A DNA stretch of 64,000 nt from Morchella semilibera (lineage: Eukaryota > Ascomycota > Pezizomycetes > Pezizales > Morchellaceae): positions 1,076,001 through 1,140,000 of the forward strand of contig WBVU01000004.1 of assembly GCA_009192285.1 (NCBI GenBank), given 5' to 3'. Under the pieces are notes generated by a model, which ran no database searches, was not told the origin of the DNA, and saw only the letters and a list, made by a program, of their open reading frames with translations. Shown in pieces: positions 33,958 through 47,587 of the stretch (its first letter is position 1; the number at the start of each line of letters is the position of its first letter). Both the position numbers and the translations under genes were made by a program.

Positions 33958-36331
33958 TCAATTCACCGCCAAAACTGCGACCGTCAAATCCGGCAGCTCA
34001 AACGCGAACCTCCCATCTGCACCTTTAGTAACCTCCTTTTCTATCCAGATACTTGTCTCATTCTTGGGACTATTCTCGGAGAATGGAGAAGGTGCACTCA
34101 AAGTTGTAAGTTTACCCTTGACAACCTTGCCAGTGTCAGGGACCTCAAAAGTGACGGTGGTTGTCGTACCGTTGTAATTGGCAATTTTCAGGTAGTATCC
34201 ACCATCGTCAGTGCTAGACGCGGACCAGTATAATGGCCCAAAATTGGCATCTGAAATGACCGGAAGTACAGTTGTTCCGTGATGGGTCGAGAAAAGCTTG
34301 AAGATGTCACAATTATATCTTTAGATACGAGTGCTGAGCTACATACCTTTTGTAGATAATAACTGATCGAGAGTGCCGTCTCTGTTGGGTCGGCTGTGAA
34401 GGAAATCAAGTCGGGCTGAAAACCAAAAAACAATCAGTTATCTATACCCATTCGAACCCGGGGGTTATGGGTTCTTACACTCCACTGGTAACTATTCAGG
34501 TTCTGCAAAATTGGTGCATACGCCGTGGCCCTGACCAAATCCGCATTCCTCTCCATTCCAATCGCAAATACTGCCTCTGAGATCATCCCTATCAATGTTG
34601 TATATGGGGATCTCCATGCTCCTCCCCATTCTGGTCCTCCACCACCTGGTTTATTTGGTTGAATGTATGCGTACTCGCCTACAAATACCGGATGACTTCT
34701 ATTCCAATTATCAAACATGCCAAAAAGCGACACAAAATCATCCGGTCTGGTGTATCTGTGATAATCCAACCATGCACCCTCCGGAATAGGATCGATTTTG
34801 GGAGTGGAGCCAATGATCGTCATGTGTGGATATGCAGCTTTGATGGCGTTCCGGAACATTGGGAAGCGGTAGGAGCTATAGGATTCACCCCCGCCAATAT
34901 CATCCTCGTTGCCGACTTCGACATAGTTAATAACCCAAGGCTCAGGGTGACCCAGCTGGGCACGGAGGGAACCATAGGGAGTGTCAATAGAGCCCATGAG
35001 AAATTCGAGCTCGTTGAGGACGTCTTGAACATAAAATTCTAGCTCGTTTTGAGGGATTGTAGGCCCCGAGAGGTAATAACCAGCCCAGACGTCAAGAATT
35101 GGTTCCAGATTCATGTCTTCGCACCACTGTCCAATATTTAGCTAGATTCTTTTTCACTTTTAGTTCATTACATACCTCCATATATTCGACCAATCCTAGG
35201 CCATCGGTGTTTTCATACCCCCATGTACCTTAATTCGTTGAGTAAGTACGTTGCTTCTAGAAAAACCTAGCGGAGGAGAAATTATTACCTGGACGACCAG
35301 GGCGGTCTATCAGTGGACCAATTGTTTCATTCCATTTCCAGTGGTACGGAGGTTCATCTCCCTCGCTTGATAAAGACCAATATCAGTAAACCACATTTAT
35401 CAACGGGAGCTGAAGAGACGTTACAGATTGTTTCCACCCGGAAACCTCAGAAAAGTGGGTCTAAACCCCTCCAAGTGCTCCGCCAAGTCCTTCCTTAACC
35501 CATTCCTCCTTTAATACATCCTTATTAAAATGTGCCGTATCTTTTATCATTTCAGATGGTCACATACCTTCCATGATATGTTGGTGGAAATAGACTAATC
35601 ATGCTAAACCACAACCCCTTCGAACCCTTAGCATTGAACGTAATCTGTAATGTATTGTTCACATTAGGCGCGGCCTCTGGATGCAACACAAACTCATGTT
35701 TCGTCCATGCATCTGGTTTCGACGCGGACCTAACCTTCTTTTGCGCGTACACCTTGTTCGTAAGGTTCGACTCGAGTGAAACTATGAAATCTCCGTTATA
35801 TTCCCCTTTGACGTAAAAACTTCCGGTATACTCCTGATCCTTCACATTAATTCCCCAGAATCCTTCATTGAGGAAGCCCACTCGGGTGGCGTTTGACGAG
35901 GTTGGGGTAACCTTCATTACATTTTTCAGCGCGGGGGAGAGCGGGTTAGCGGTATCAATGGAGAGGGTGGCATCGCCAACGGCGCGATAGGCGGCAAGGG
36001 TTGGGTTTGTGGTGCTGCCAGAGCCTTGAAAAGCACGGTTGCGGATTAGTTCAGCATAGAGACCGCCGTCGCCGGAGTGGTTGATATCCTGTTGCTACTA
36101 TCAGCACTTCGTACGTAGTATACTACATATACATGTATGTATATAGCTAGCATTAAGTAACAGGTACATCTTGGCAGATGGGGTAACACTACGCACCTCA
36201 AACATGAGGCCATACATGATGGGACTCGTTTTGTTTCCATAGTCGCTCGTAACCACAAGGTTTACCCCAACTACGGTTGTGCACAGCTTCAAAAAGGCGA
36301 GGATTGTGGGCCCTAAGAATTGGTACCGCAT
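33958..36331 (-). CDS. Secreted alpha-L-arabinofuranosidase, GH51
   Basis: Releases terminal arabinose from arabinan and arabinoxylan outside the cell. Eight exons (36331-36197, 36088-35568, 35508-35425, 35365-35289, 35228-35176, 35126-34479, 34415-34347, 34296-33958) give 641 aa, usual for fungal GH51. Residues ~1-25 form a signal peptide. Seen in order: MYGLMFE/DINHSGDGGLYAEL at the start of the mature enzyme, FLRFPGGNNLEGD and WKWNETIGPLIDRPGR in the barrel, the acid/base Glu in EVGNEDD, and the nucleophile Glu in VFVGEYA. All junctions are phase-consistent and restore family sequence. Several Asn-X-Ser/Thr sites are present. It stands alone, with ~7.8 kb and ~6.4 kb of gene-poor DNA on its two sides. 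Confidence 0.95.
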
Positions 36332-39300
36332 TTCTATGAGAGTTTGGCGAAACCTCCTCTTTGAGATGAGGTTCAATCTACGGGGCCCTGACTTGTTATA
36401 CTTATAAAATTGAAATCGACACACAAAATTACGGGTTAATTTCGCCCGTTGAGTACCATTCTCATGACTTGCGGTGCCTTTTAGCTGCCGTCAATCAAGG
36501 ATGATATTATCCGCGATAGAGGAACATCACTGGAGTCGTCCATTGCAGTTAATATAATAGGTACTCCATAGCTAAACATCTCTTCGGCTATTAAGATATA
36601 TAGCCAGAATAAGGTTTCTTTCCCCCCGCACGAATTCTCGGGGAAGTCGTTAGATATACATCTAGATGATGTGTTTCTCTGTAGGTACTAGACCAAGCTT
36701 AAAGCCGCTCAAACCCCCCACAATTGTTCTCGAGTTAGCTTATAGGTAGTTGGGGAATGGGAGTGGGAATAAAGCGATATACCTTTTGGCTCGAGATGCC
36801 ACCGCATCTTGATCAAATACATGTACCTACAGCTACAGGCAGCATGAACCTATCTGGCTAAAAGGACCTAGAGCTGGGAGATCCAAGGTTTCGTTTAGGA
36901 ACTGGTTAAGCCTAAGCGACAGAGCCTTGATTACCCCGAAAAGCAATAGGCTTCTATTCCCGGGATATCTCAGCGATCTGGGCACAACCAAGCTGCGTCG
37001 TTGTGCTGCCGTAGTACGGTATGTCCCGCCCGGACCGAAGAGGTGGAGGGGCCGAGTGGTGGTAGTAGAAAGTCTGTAGGTATATTTAAGTATGTATGTA
37101 CCTATGAAGATCAATATTCAAAGTTGGGCAGAGCACATATACGTGATGTAGAATGCTCTCTACTACATTTCATGTATGTACATGCCTGCATCGCTTCCGG
37201 TCCTACAGTGAGTACTAAGGTGTTGAGGGTAAGTGATCAGAATCTGATAAGTGAATGTTGCGGTGGATACGTGTAAATTCTCTTATCAGATTCTGATCAC
37301 TTTTCGCTACACCTGGTACATACGTATGCATCTTGATATTCCAGATTTGTTTACCTGGGTGGGAGGTGTGCGGTGATATTGAGACATAATAGGCCCTCCG
37401 CCCCAGGCACTAGCATAAGTGCATTGGTACTCCAACATAGTCAAGGCGTCAGGAAAAAGGAATAAGTTTATGTGTTGTTTGACTAGCTCTAGGTGGTTGC
37501 CAATGCCGGTGCCTGGCTTTCCTCGTGGGTTTTCCGAACGGCGAGGATCAAACGAAGTTACATAGGTAAATAACTAGAACGGATTCTTATTAACTGACGG
37601 GGGTACAAAAGTCAATCGCAGATCGCATGCGGTATATTATATCACGGTGAGAAACACAAGAAGACACCGGCGACCAGATCGAAAGTACGTGACCGTTCGA
37701 GATGCATGGGCATGGCGCCTAGAACGGTTGGTGGTGGAGTTTGGGGGGGGGGGGGGGGGATTGCCAGCTAAAAAAACCATGAGACAATGGAGTGTTCGAA
37801 GTTGCGGTAAGTGCCCTTAAACTGTAAGTGGTAAAAATCAAAAAGAGTATGTTGACACCGAATACCTCCTTCGCTTCGAAGGTGTCTTCAGAGTAACGAA
37901 TACAAGATCTTCTACCACTAATATTGGTCGCCAAACCACCCCCAAAAATTTTCGAACCACGAACGCCCCCCGAACTGGTCTGAGGGTCATTTTTGTTTTG
38001 TACTTCTCTGGGTTAGTGCCAACTAGGTGAATCACAAGCATTCTTAGACATCGCAGATCGAAAGCACCACAAATCAGAAAATCGATGGTCCAATGGTGCT
38101 TTCCGGATGTCATTTAGTGGTTGTCATGTACAAATCAGGCCACTCTAATACATTGATCGAGTGACCTTTTATGACTCCAGGTCTCCAACTTTGTATAACT
38201 GCGGGTACATAGCTGTAAGGCGACGTGTAGGAGCTCCACCATCTAGCTGATCAAATTGAAAAGTCTGCATCATGTAATCGAATAGTTACTTAAACTTGAG
38301 CTTATAACATCTATTACGTACGCGCACTGTTCTCAAGCTTATATTGATTGCGCAATTAAACAGTCGCTAAGCCAGCTAGCACGAAAACAACTGGCTAGCT
38401 CCAAGTTCACTGCATTGTTGTACTTTTCTTGTTTTCATAATATTAGGCCCAACCGAACAGCAAAGTTTCTCCATTAGGGAACTCGATATGCCCCTTCTGA
38501 CATCTCAAGTTAAGGCTTTGGCAGGGTTTCCTGATGAAGCTATGTGAATTACCCAGAGAGGAAAGTAGTTTATGTTTTTAGAAGATGCGCATTCTGTGTT
38601 ATGGCGCTCGGTTGAGCCTAATATTATGCAGATAGCTGTAATCCAATGGCAATTGCACCTCAAGATTTGCATTTTTGGGCAGTCTGCTGCAAGTACATGT
38701 CACGCATCTAACATAGCAGATAATTGAGTTGCCAATTTGGGCCCGAAATGTTTGAGTTTGTGGTATAGTACGGATAGAATATACGTACGTAAACTAAGTA
38801 CTTCTCGGAGATTCAGGTTTTACCTCAGCTCTGTATTGGCTTTTATAATTCTGAGAAACCGCTTGATATGATGAGACGCGACAGATTCGCCGGAGCTCAA
38901 AGGTTTTCGGCCCTATGTACTCACCCCATTGATCTAGACCGCCTGGCGACGTTGGCCCGCCAGTTCCTTCGTTTTTCTGCGACTTGGCTTACCGTGTGTG
39001 CATGTATGTATCTGTCTATCTGTCTGCATACACTGCAGCTTTATGATTTGAGAAACATAAAGGATGGCTGTATTTCCTGGTACTGTTATGTGCGGCTTGC
39101 CGCACAGACCTAGCTAGCACTTCAAAAGCCTGGATGGTCTCCGAAGTCTTCGGGGGACGTTCGGACGCTCTTTCTCAAAGGCCTCTCGGCGATACCTGGA
39201 TAGCTAACCAATTCGAGGATACCCAAAGGCACCGAAAGATCTCCAAGAGTCCAAACGAGGCACTAGTGTCGTGTGTCGATTAAAAGAATGCACAAGCACA

Positions 39301-42300
39301 TGCACAATGATAAAATCTGATTGATTGATTGATTCATTCAAAGGCGAAATCTACCGGTATGGGAACAATGAAAGCTTGCATTGATTTCATCCCACCAGTG
39401 CTAGATAACCCAAATCTTTTGAAACAAGTGCGTACATAATCTTGTTGTCTCTCTAGTGTTTTCCCAATTAGCTTTGCCAGGTCCCTGGCATGTTATAATT
39501 AGGCACCCTCCGAGACATAGCCTGGCCCTCAAACTCTCTCACACAGGGCAAGTGATCCACAACCGTTGGGATACCAGATATCGACCCTATTACACACCAA
39601 CACCTAGATTTAGGCAAGATTAGACGATGACGGTGTTGGCCTGTGACATATCAGCCAGATAAGCAACGATTTACAATCGTCTATAGGGAATCTAGCACCA
39701 CTCCTAATAGTTCTGCTCGGGGTAACCCCTAGGCCCTGAATTCCTTCCACCTTGTTCGTGTATTGAAACGTGTGTCCACATCATTCATTGCCGTAGAGCA
39801 ACAATTGAACCATTAAAAGGAGGAATGACAGTGCTTCGATCGCAAGCATCAGCTCCGCCGCCCTTGCCCATACTACATTTTCGGCTGTTTCGGTTGGTCC
39901 AACTGGACCAGTGTACATACAATGATCATGACTTACTTCCTATTGATACCCCAGAGAGAGTAATCAGCAAATTGCGTCACACACCTACATACACATTTAT
40001 CTGCATGCCAACTATTTCGGTTTTGTCATGCTAAGGATTTATTTCCCCCAGCCCAAGTAATGCCAGCCTTTTTCTTTGTTATTTCCTTTTCTTCCCTGAT
40101 TTTTCCCCCCCGCGGAGCGGCTCGTGCACCACAGGACGGAAACGATATCGATACGTTAATTCTTGGGTGAGGAGTGAGAGGTATTCTGAAGATGGATAGG
40201 TAGACAGAGTAGGTAGGATCCGGGTAGCGGGGTGTATTCGGAAATATCCGCCCTACAAAAGTGTCATAGAACGTTAATAGCGGGCCTTGTGACATTTTTC
40301 TCACCGCTCTTTACTGCGAAATATCTATTCGACCAGGTGATCAATGTTTAAGAGTGTAGCTAGCTTGCTAGATAACAAAAAGTCGGCGAATACCCTAGGC
40401 CTTGATGAGATATTCCGGCAGACTCGCCAGCGTAATGCAGAATACAAGGTCACATCAGGAGCCTGAACACTTCGGCAGGTCTAACAGATCAAATGAAAAG
40501 ATTTGCTGCACAGCCATGGCTGGTTTTTCCCTTAGACATTGCAACATTACAATTCACCGCCGAACAACGAATGCCAAACAGGGGTTTTCTCCCCGGCAGG
40601 AATTGGGCTTGGGCATCTTGGCTCATGTTACTGTGACCCCTACCCGGCCAATGGCTAGTATGCGTTATGTGGCTGCAATCAAAACCGCAATCCATGGTCA
40701 CATTGGTGGGTCATGAACTATCACTCGCAGTACCCCTACAAGAATGCTTAGAAAATTCAATTTCGGCGACTACTGAAGCGACTACATGATGCAAACATTC
40801 AAATTTATCCAATCTAAAAGAAGTTATAGTAACATGTACTGTCCTTGGATCTTCCCGGGAGATGGGGGCGCTTGATAATCCCCGCAATTGTTTTCATTCT
40901 CATCGTACGTATGACATGTCACCTGTGCTTTGTCCTGAAATCCATAGAATTCTAGAAAATATATGATGTACTTTTGAGTTTTCCACCCTCCAATTATTTA
41001 ACTCATTCAAAATTCTATAAATAAATGGGCCTGGCTACTTTTGATAGTGAAACCTACTTCTTACATGTGCTGAACAATGCAAGATCTAGGCTAGTATATG
41101 TATTTTGTCATTTCTCCTTCTCCTTAATTGGCCTCAAATGCATCGATGAAAATAAATATCTTAAACGGGCGAATTCGAAATAACGTGTTATTGAGGCGTG
41201 GTGTAATCTCATAATGCCATACTTCGGTCGCCCTGCGCAAGGACCCCGCTGCGGCACCCGACATCGTCCACGGCTGCTTTCAACGGAGCGAGATCTCGCT
41301 TACATCCTTGCAATTGTACATCTAGGGTTCAACTTCATCTGCCCTCTTGATCAGGGAATGCTTGATAATGCCCTTGGTAATGTAATCATAAAATGCTAGC
41401 TATTGTAGTTACGAGAAGCTGAAGCCTTGATGCGTGCACCGCAATCATTTATAAAAGTGGAATTGAAGGTTCGGTAGTTGTCTAGACCTGGTTTTTAGAG
41501 GTTCTGTTAGTACATGTATTCACATTATTGGGTGTGTTAGCCATCATGCCAGTTGATCCTGCAGAGCCGACCAGTTAATGAATGCGAGTACTTATGGTTG
41601 CAACGAATTCAAACGAACCCTAGATGATAGGAAAATGCGGTTCCGATATCCGCAGGATTCTCTAAATCGTTCCTACTACGTGCGTATACAAGTCGATCTC
41701 ATTAGATCTTCCGAAATTGGAGTCTTCGCCGGGCCAAAGGTGCCATGTGCTCTTGAAGAAAATTTTTGTTCACATTACAGCAATGGTAAGTGGTGTTAAT
41801 TACATATAGGTGGAGGAGAATGAGGGACGTACGATGTACAGGAGGAGTGTCCCTACTTTGATGAAACGGCCAGCGCTACTGGGTAGACCCCTAAAACACA
41901 CCCAGTCGAAGTTGACCCTCTAAATAAGGCTACATGATATGTCAACATACTCTATGAACTGAGGTAACTCGTAGTTCCCAAGTTCCCCCCCCCTCCCCAC
42001 CCAGGCTGTAATCGGGCGAACGACTTTACATCCCCGGTCCCTGTTCCCTTATGTATGGGCAGACTTATACTTTCCCAAATCTTTGGCTTAAGTACCTACA
42101 TGTAGTGATCCCCTCTTCTCCCACACACACACCCCCTCCCCCCCCCCCCCCCAGAATTCCTTAAATCTAACATTGGCTATATATGTATAGATACCGTTGA
42201 AGAGATACAGCTGTCTGTGCGGTCGAGTCTTCAATTCAGTACGATCTTGGATCGTGGCTCACGAGCTGACCGTGCAGAAAACGATCCCTGTATGTGTAGC

Positions 42301-42720
42301 TAGAGTATGTACGTATAGTACGCCCTCATTGAGAGTGGACTACCTAGCTGGTGTAGACTTTTTTTTATGCAATTCAATGCGCATGTAATGTCTCAACGTC
42401 GCGTTCCTAGCCAACTAAAAGCCCCACATTAAAAAGTATTGTCTACATGTATGTTAGTGTCACACCGACTCACACGGAGTTCCCCTTATCCTTTTCCAAA
42501 CCTGCTTAATTCATATACATACATACATCGCTGCCCTCAAGTCTACCCATACCACTTTCAACACACAAAGATACGGAATCCAAGAGAGGGAAAAAAAAAA
42601 AAAAAAAAAATCACACCTTCAGTACATTTCACTCGCATCGATCCATCCGCCCAGCAATTTACTGAGTTTGTCTTCATCCCTTTCATCTCACCCCAGGGTA
42701 GCCCTTATAATCGGAACTCC
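36332..42720. other. Gene-poor region, 6.4 kb
   Basis: No supported protein gene. It contains a perfect inverted repeat (37231-37302), a G-tract (37743-37759), C-tracts near 41985 and 42138, a 20-A tract in the leader of the next gene (42591-42610) and TACATGTA palindromes. The frames at 38868-39113 and 40402-40716 show nothing recognisable. Confidence 0.5.
37231..37302. repeat. Perfect 20-bp inverted repeat, 32-nt loop
   Basis: AAGTGATCAGAATCTGATAA at 37231-37250 is exactly complementary to 37283-37302. Each arm also contains the near-palindromic core ATCAGAATCTGAT. Confidence 0.95.
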
Positions 42721-45214
42721 ATGGCAGGTCCTGGTACTGGTGGTAGTAAGGCATCACGCAAGAAAGCAGCGCCCCCAGCACTTCCGCGCTGCACTCACAT
42801 AATCCAGTTTTACGAAGCCGAGTGTTTTTTATACGATGCCGTTTCGAAATTTATTCTTCCCTCGTTCTTCAGTACAGAAAACGCTGCTATTATCATTGCC
42901 ACGCGGCAGCATCTTGATGGGCTCGAGGCTCATCTAAGAGAGCAGAATCTTGCACCCGGACTTCTTAAGGAGCGCGGCCAACTAATTCTTGTGGATGCGG
43001 ATGCTTTATTACCAACGCTCCTGAACGGAGATAAAGTCGATGGCCAGGCATTCGAGGCCTATTTTGGGAAGGTTTTCCAGGATGTTCGGAAGCAGTATCC
43101 AAGGATTCTCGCTTATGGAGAATTGGTCAACATTCTCTGTGAACGTGGATCACACTTACTAGCTCATGAACTGGAGCAGGTATGGGAGCGTTTCCTAGCG
43201 GCTAATGGAAAGGATGCATCGCTCCTCTGTGGGTACGATATGTCTGCTTTCGAGGCGGATGGTCTTAGCGATGTTTTCCAACAAATCTGTCTGTCTCATT
43301 CTCATGTAGTCCCTGGTGAGAAGAAATACCCACTTCTAGGCGACTCACAAGATCGAGATACCATTGTCGCAATGCTTCAGCAACAAACTAGATGTTTAGA
43401 GGCAGAAGTCGTTCGTCGCAAGATTTCGGAAGCAGCGCTGCAGTCAACGCTGGACCACTTTTCAACAAAAGCAATTGAGAATAATACACAACCCCCGGAT
43501 CCGAGTGGACATCAAGGCTCAGTCCCTGTGGGTATATGTGGGAGAACCTCTTTCGAGGGACGGAGTCAATATTTTGTCAACGAACGTTTCTGCGAGATAT
43601 CCGGTCTGCAAGATTATCGAATACGGCCAGACGGTAATTGGTTAAGCGCCGTACATCATCTAGACAGAGAACGTGTCTCTAGGTTCTTTGCATTTGAAGA
43701 TGGGAGATTGCGAAAGCAAGATTATCGCTTCGTTCATTCGAATGGGGATGTTCGTTGGGTGTCTGGAGAGTTCACTGTGAACGTGTACGGATATGTTCAC
43801 ACAATCGTTGATATCACCCACGCAAAAAGCCAACAAGCTCAGCGAAGCAATATGATTGGCAACCAAAGGATGCAAAATTGCGGCGCCGAGTATACAAATC
43901 AGCAGAAACAAAATCAATTCACAGATGCCAATCACCCAAGTGGAGATGATAGCAGTGTAAATTATACCGAGAATTCCTTCGTAAGAGGTGATCTGCAGAA
44001 CTCAGATGAAGCATTACAGGTAGGTATTAACGAACACCTCGTCTTTCTGAACTTGAACTGATCCCCTTAGACAATTTCTAGCGAGCAAAATCGACGTGTA
44101 ACGGGTGATCGCATCAGAGCCGAATCCGAAAACATTGCTCGGCTTTTGAGCGATATTGCTAAAGACGATAGTCTCCCGCAACATTCGTTTAGTTTTCCAA
44201 CTATTAAAACTCACATGGATAAGCTTCAGGCTTGGTATAGTTGTCTGCCTGGGCCACTTGCTCTCAATATGGTCACACTCGATCACTCGATCACACAGCC
44301 ACAGAAAGCAACTATGCTCCAGGCCTACTGCGCATATTTGAGATCCATCGTTATTCTTACTCGCCGTGTTTTGCTTAAAGTAGCCAATACTGCGACGCGA
44401 TCGAAATGTCCGCAGGAAAATGGATCACTCGAGGTTTTTTATGCCAACAAATGTATTGGCGCAGCAAGGGGACTGTGCAAAGTTCTCAACATGCTGTTTG
44501 AAGGGGATAGACAGCAAACAAATGGATGGCTTACTATGTAAGATTTTCTCATCAACTCCCTTTATAAGTTATCTTGTTGGTCATTTCTAACCTGAATACA
44601 GAAGTTCGGCTTTCACAGCATGCATCGTGGTTTTTCTTGATATTTCTCTGCGGCCTGTTGAGGAACCTCCTATCCTTGATGATATCACCGATATCATTCC
44701 AAAATGTATTGGCACACTTAAATTAAGCCCACGCCCAGATCACCAAATCTGCAAACAATACTTAGAGACCTTGATACCATTTTGGATGGCCCTAAAACCA
44801 CCAATACCCTCCGATCCACAATCGCGACGGATCTTATCACCAGATCAGACCTCCCCACAAGCATTGTTGGCACTAGATCACCCGTGGACGAGCACATGGT
44901 CTCTTGGGCAAGCTCTCAACACTACTGATGACCTTCTAAAAATATTGAGGGAACCGTGTGGAGGAGTAGATCATAAAGATTGGATTGCACGTTCATGGGA
45001 TTGGAGGTTTTTACTTCCTACTGATTCTGCTGAAATACGGAATATAGAATCTACCCCTACCTTGAATACGCCCTGGAACAATATTGGAAACAAACGAAAA
45101 GCGAAAAGGCCTAAAGGTGATGACGAGTCATCAAATCACTCACAATCGTCCCACAATTCATCAGGCTCGGGCCGAACATCTGATAGCCGGGATACCCCCC
45201 TTCCCCCTTCATAA
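42721..45214 (+). CDS. MEDS-PAS sensory protein with fungal transcription-factor-like C-terminal region
   Basis: Exons 42721-44019, 44071-44537 and 44602-45214 give 792 aa. Residues ~24-200 match the MEDS (DcmR-type sensory) domain of prokaryotes: THIIQFYE near the start, AAIIIATRQHLDGLEAHL, then ILAYGELVNILCERG and HELEQVWERF. A short coiled-coil-like stretch follows. A PAS fold (~residues 265-370) carries FVNERFCEISGL, QDYRFVHSNGDVRWV and VDITHAK, typical of PAS class 3. From residue ~434 the sequence resembles the middle/C-terminal region of fungal zinc-cluster regulators (PTIKTHMDKLQAWYSCLPGP, then KCIGAARGLCKVL). No zinc cluster is seen, so DNA binding is unproven. The open frame extends upstream to 42439, but that part spans an A20 tract and is better read as leader. 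A sensor-regulator role is inference. Confidence 0.85.
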
Positions 45215-46384
45215 CCCAGCAAACTTCCTCGCCATCTATCTTTCGATTTTTCATTTTACATGTTGCTTTCCATTGCACCATTTGTATATCTCATTGGACG
45301 TGTATATCATTATCCGGCGTTTTCGGTTTTCGGGGTTTTACTTTTGCATAACCTTTTTTCTTTATGTTTCTATAGGGCCATACTTAGGGTTATTACACTT
45401 CATTTGTTTCGTTTTTGTGGGGGGTTTTTTGACAAAAAGTTACATTTTTACTGGAAATCTTCAAATGGATTGGCATCCGGTGTCAGCAGCATGCATGCAT
45501 GTACCCGTTTCTGAGTTTGCCAAGGACCAGCAAGTTTGTGCTTCCGTTGAGCGCTGGTACGAATAGGATCTATATGGTCTTCTTACTTAGAGCCGCGGGT
45601 AACTTTGCAGCTAGATTTGCAAATAATAATTCACTGAGGCAATTGAGGCAGGGACCCCTCCGTCAACAAGGTAAGAGAGTCCAACGACGACATCATGGGC
45701 CAGGGCCCCCTCCTACAAGGCGGGCAGCAGGCGCCTATCCTCCTTAATTGTTGATAAACCCTTGTGGATTAAGTAGGGCCTACAAAATCTGAGACATTTT
45801 TGACTCAAATCATGTAGCTCTGAATCAGAGTTGTTCTTGGTGTCTGGTGCATCATATATACCATCACCAATTTGAAATTAATTAGTTCCACATGTCCACG
45901 ATTTCAGATCACTTCTACTGGATGTTTAGCGAGTCGATTACATATAAACGGCACTATTCTCTTGGAGGGTATAGAATTGGACCTGAATGACCTCAATTAA
46001 CTTGCCTTGTTTATATGCAGGAAAAAATGCGCCCGCCTCAAAGCGGTGTCAAAAACGATCAACGAATGCCTTGCGCAGCTAGAGTACCAGAAATCTTCTC
46101 ACAGTATATGCACCACCACTCGATACAGTTCTTTTCTCTCTTTTTACCCATGAAAATTGGAGAAGGTAAATATCCAAGTAATATTAGTGGTCTGTAGAAA
46201 TCTTTTTTTTTTTTTTTGGTTACCAGAAGTTAAAACCTTACGAATGGAACGAAAGTGAAGGATTGCGCCATCAACTGGTGGCAAGCCTTAACTAAGTTTA
46301 AGACATCGGCCTATCATATGCTCAAGATGAAGCTCCAGCCCAACAGGAAAGAATTACATGTAGAGTGGTGGTGATACCAAGAAA

Positions 46385-46450
46385 GTACTACGGGTGTAGG
46401 GGTAAGTCTGTAGAGTTGCAACAGCAGACTTACCCCTACACCCGTAGTAC
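46385..46450. repeat. Perfect 26-bp inverted repeat, 14-nt loop
   Basis: The arm 46385-46410 (GTACTACGGG...AAGTCTG) is exactly complementary to 46425-46450 (CAGACTT...CCCGTAGTAC). With a 14-nt loop this is the tightest hairpin in the window. Confidence 0.95.
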
Positions 46451-47439
46451 AGCATCAATAGAAAGTCTAGAACATTGGACAGCATTATTGCTTTTTGTGC
46501 CACAAAAGCGAAGCTGTCTAGTGGGCAGCCGACTGACCGCGGTCAAAACCCCACCCACCACTGATGCACAGGAGGATCATTTTGGCGGATCGGGGTTGGG
46601 TTGTGTTTTGCCGCCTGTGTCTACCGAGATCCTACCGGCCCGAGAGACTGGAATTTTTTTTTCAGGTGGCAATATCTCAACCCATGAGGTCTGGGCATCT
46701 GAAACAACTGTTTCTCGGTAGGCGCCGTTGTTCTATGAAAACATTAGAGGATGAGAAAACAATAATAGCAGTACAATAAGCTTATTTGCACTTAACCCTG
46801 TCATTAGAACCAACTTGATAACCATATATTATATCGAAGGAAAACTGGTGAAAGAAATGGTTACCCAGGCTCTTCTGCCCTTGAATCGAATGTTAGGCAC
46901 AGCTACAGATCAAGAGACGCCTGGAAGCTTACTATCATTGCCCAGGAATCACCTGGTTTGGGTCCCCGCTTATTAAGGACCCTTTATTCCCCGATTGGTC
47001 TAACATAAGCGATATTGCAGTTTTACTGGAGGGGGGCGAAACAGATAAGGCAAACCCAGAGACACCTCGTGCTATGTCGTCGTGAAATGAAGCAGAACGC
47101 ACTGTGGATTTGGGTGCGCCTCGATTATGGGACTCCGTGTGATTTGCTATTCCTCTTGGTTCTGCATTGCGCGAAGTTGAGAGTGGTGGTCAGCGGAGAG
47201 AAATCGTCATGGCCTACGGGCTGAATACAGTTAAGAATTAGTAACAACCCATATCTTCTTAAGCGAATGATAATTCATGATTTGACACTCTATGTTTAGC
47301 TTTGAGTACATGTAGTTACATGTATGTCTATGATGGCTGTCCCATAGGGTGGGTGCGTACCGATTCATGTAGTTACTTACATACTTACATGTATCCCAGC
47401 ACATCGACCCACAAGCTGCTATCGTCATGACTAACAAGG

Positions 47440-47587
47440 ATACAGTACCAAAAAGAGGGGCGGGATCACTACGGTATTCCCGTTGATACGCTAGCAATGC
47501 GGTATAGAGAATACGGTATTTGTACAGTACACTTCATCTAATGCCGGTTTAATTCGGTATTTGTCATTAAATTCCGTAGTCCTATGG
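47440..47587 (+). repeat. Dispersed ~150-bp repeat, copy B
   Basis: Homologous to 29151-29299 in the same orientation, with substitutions and one insertion. It ends with CCGTAGTCCTATGG. A third, weak match to its first ~20 bases (AGTACCAAAAAGG) is near 48808. Confidence 0.85.

Noticed and set aside
41548-41562. Small-subunit rRNA-like GTTGATCCTGCA
   Set aside because: The match is a dozen bases only, with no rRNA sequence following.
42439-42720. N-terminal extension of the MEDS-PAS protein
   Set aside because: It reads through a 20-A tract as poly-Lys and has no conservation-like features; the ATG at 42721 directly precedes the domain.
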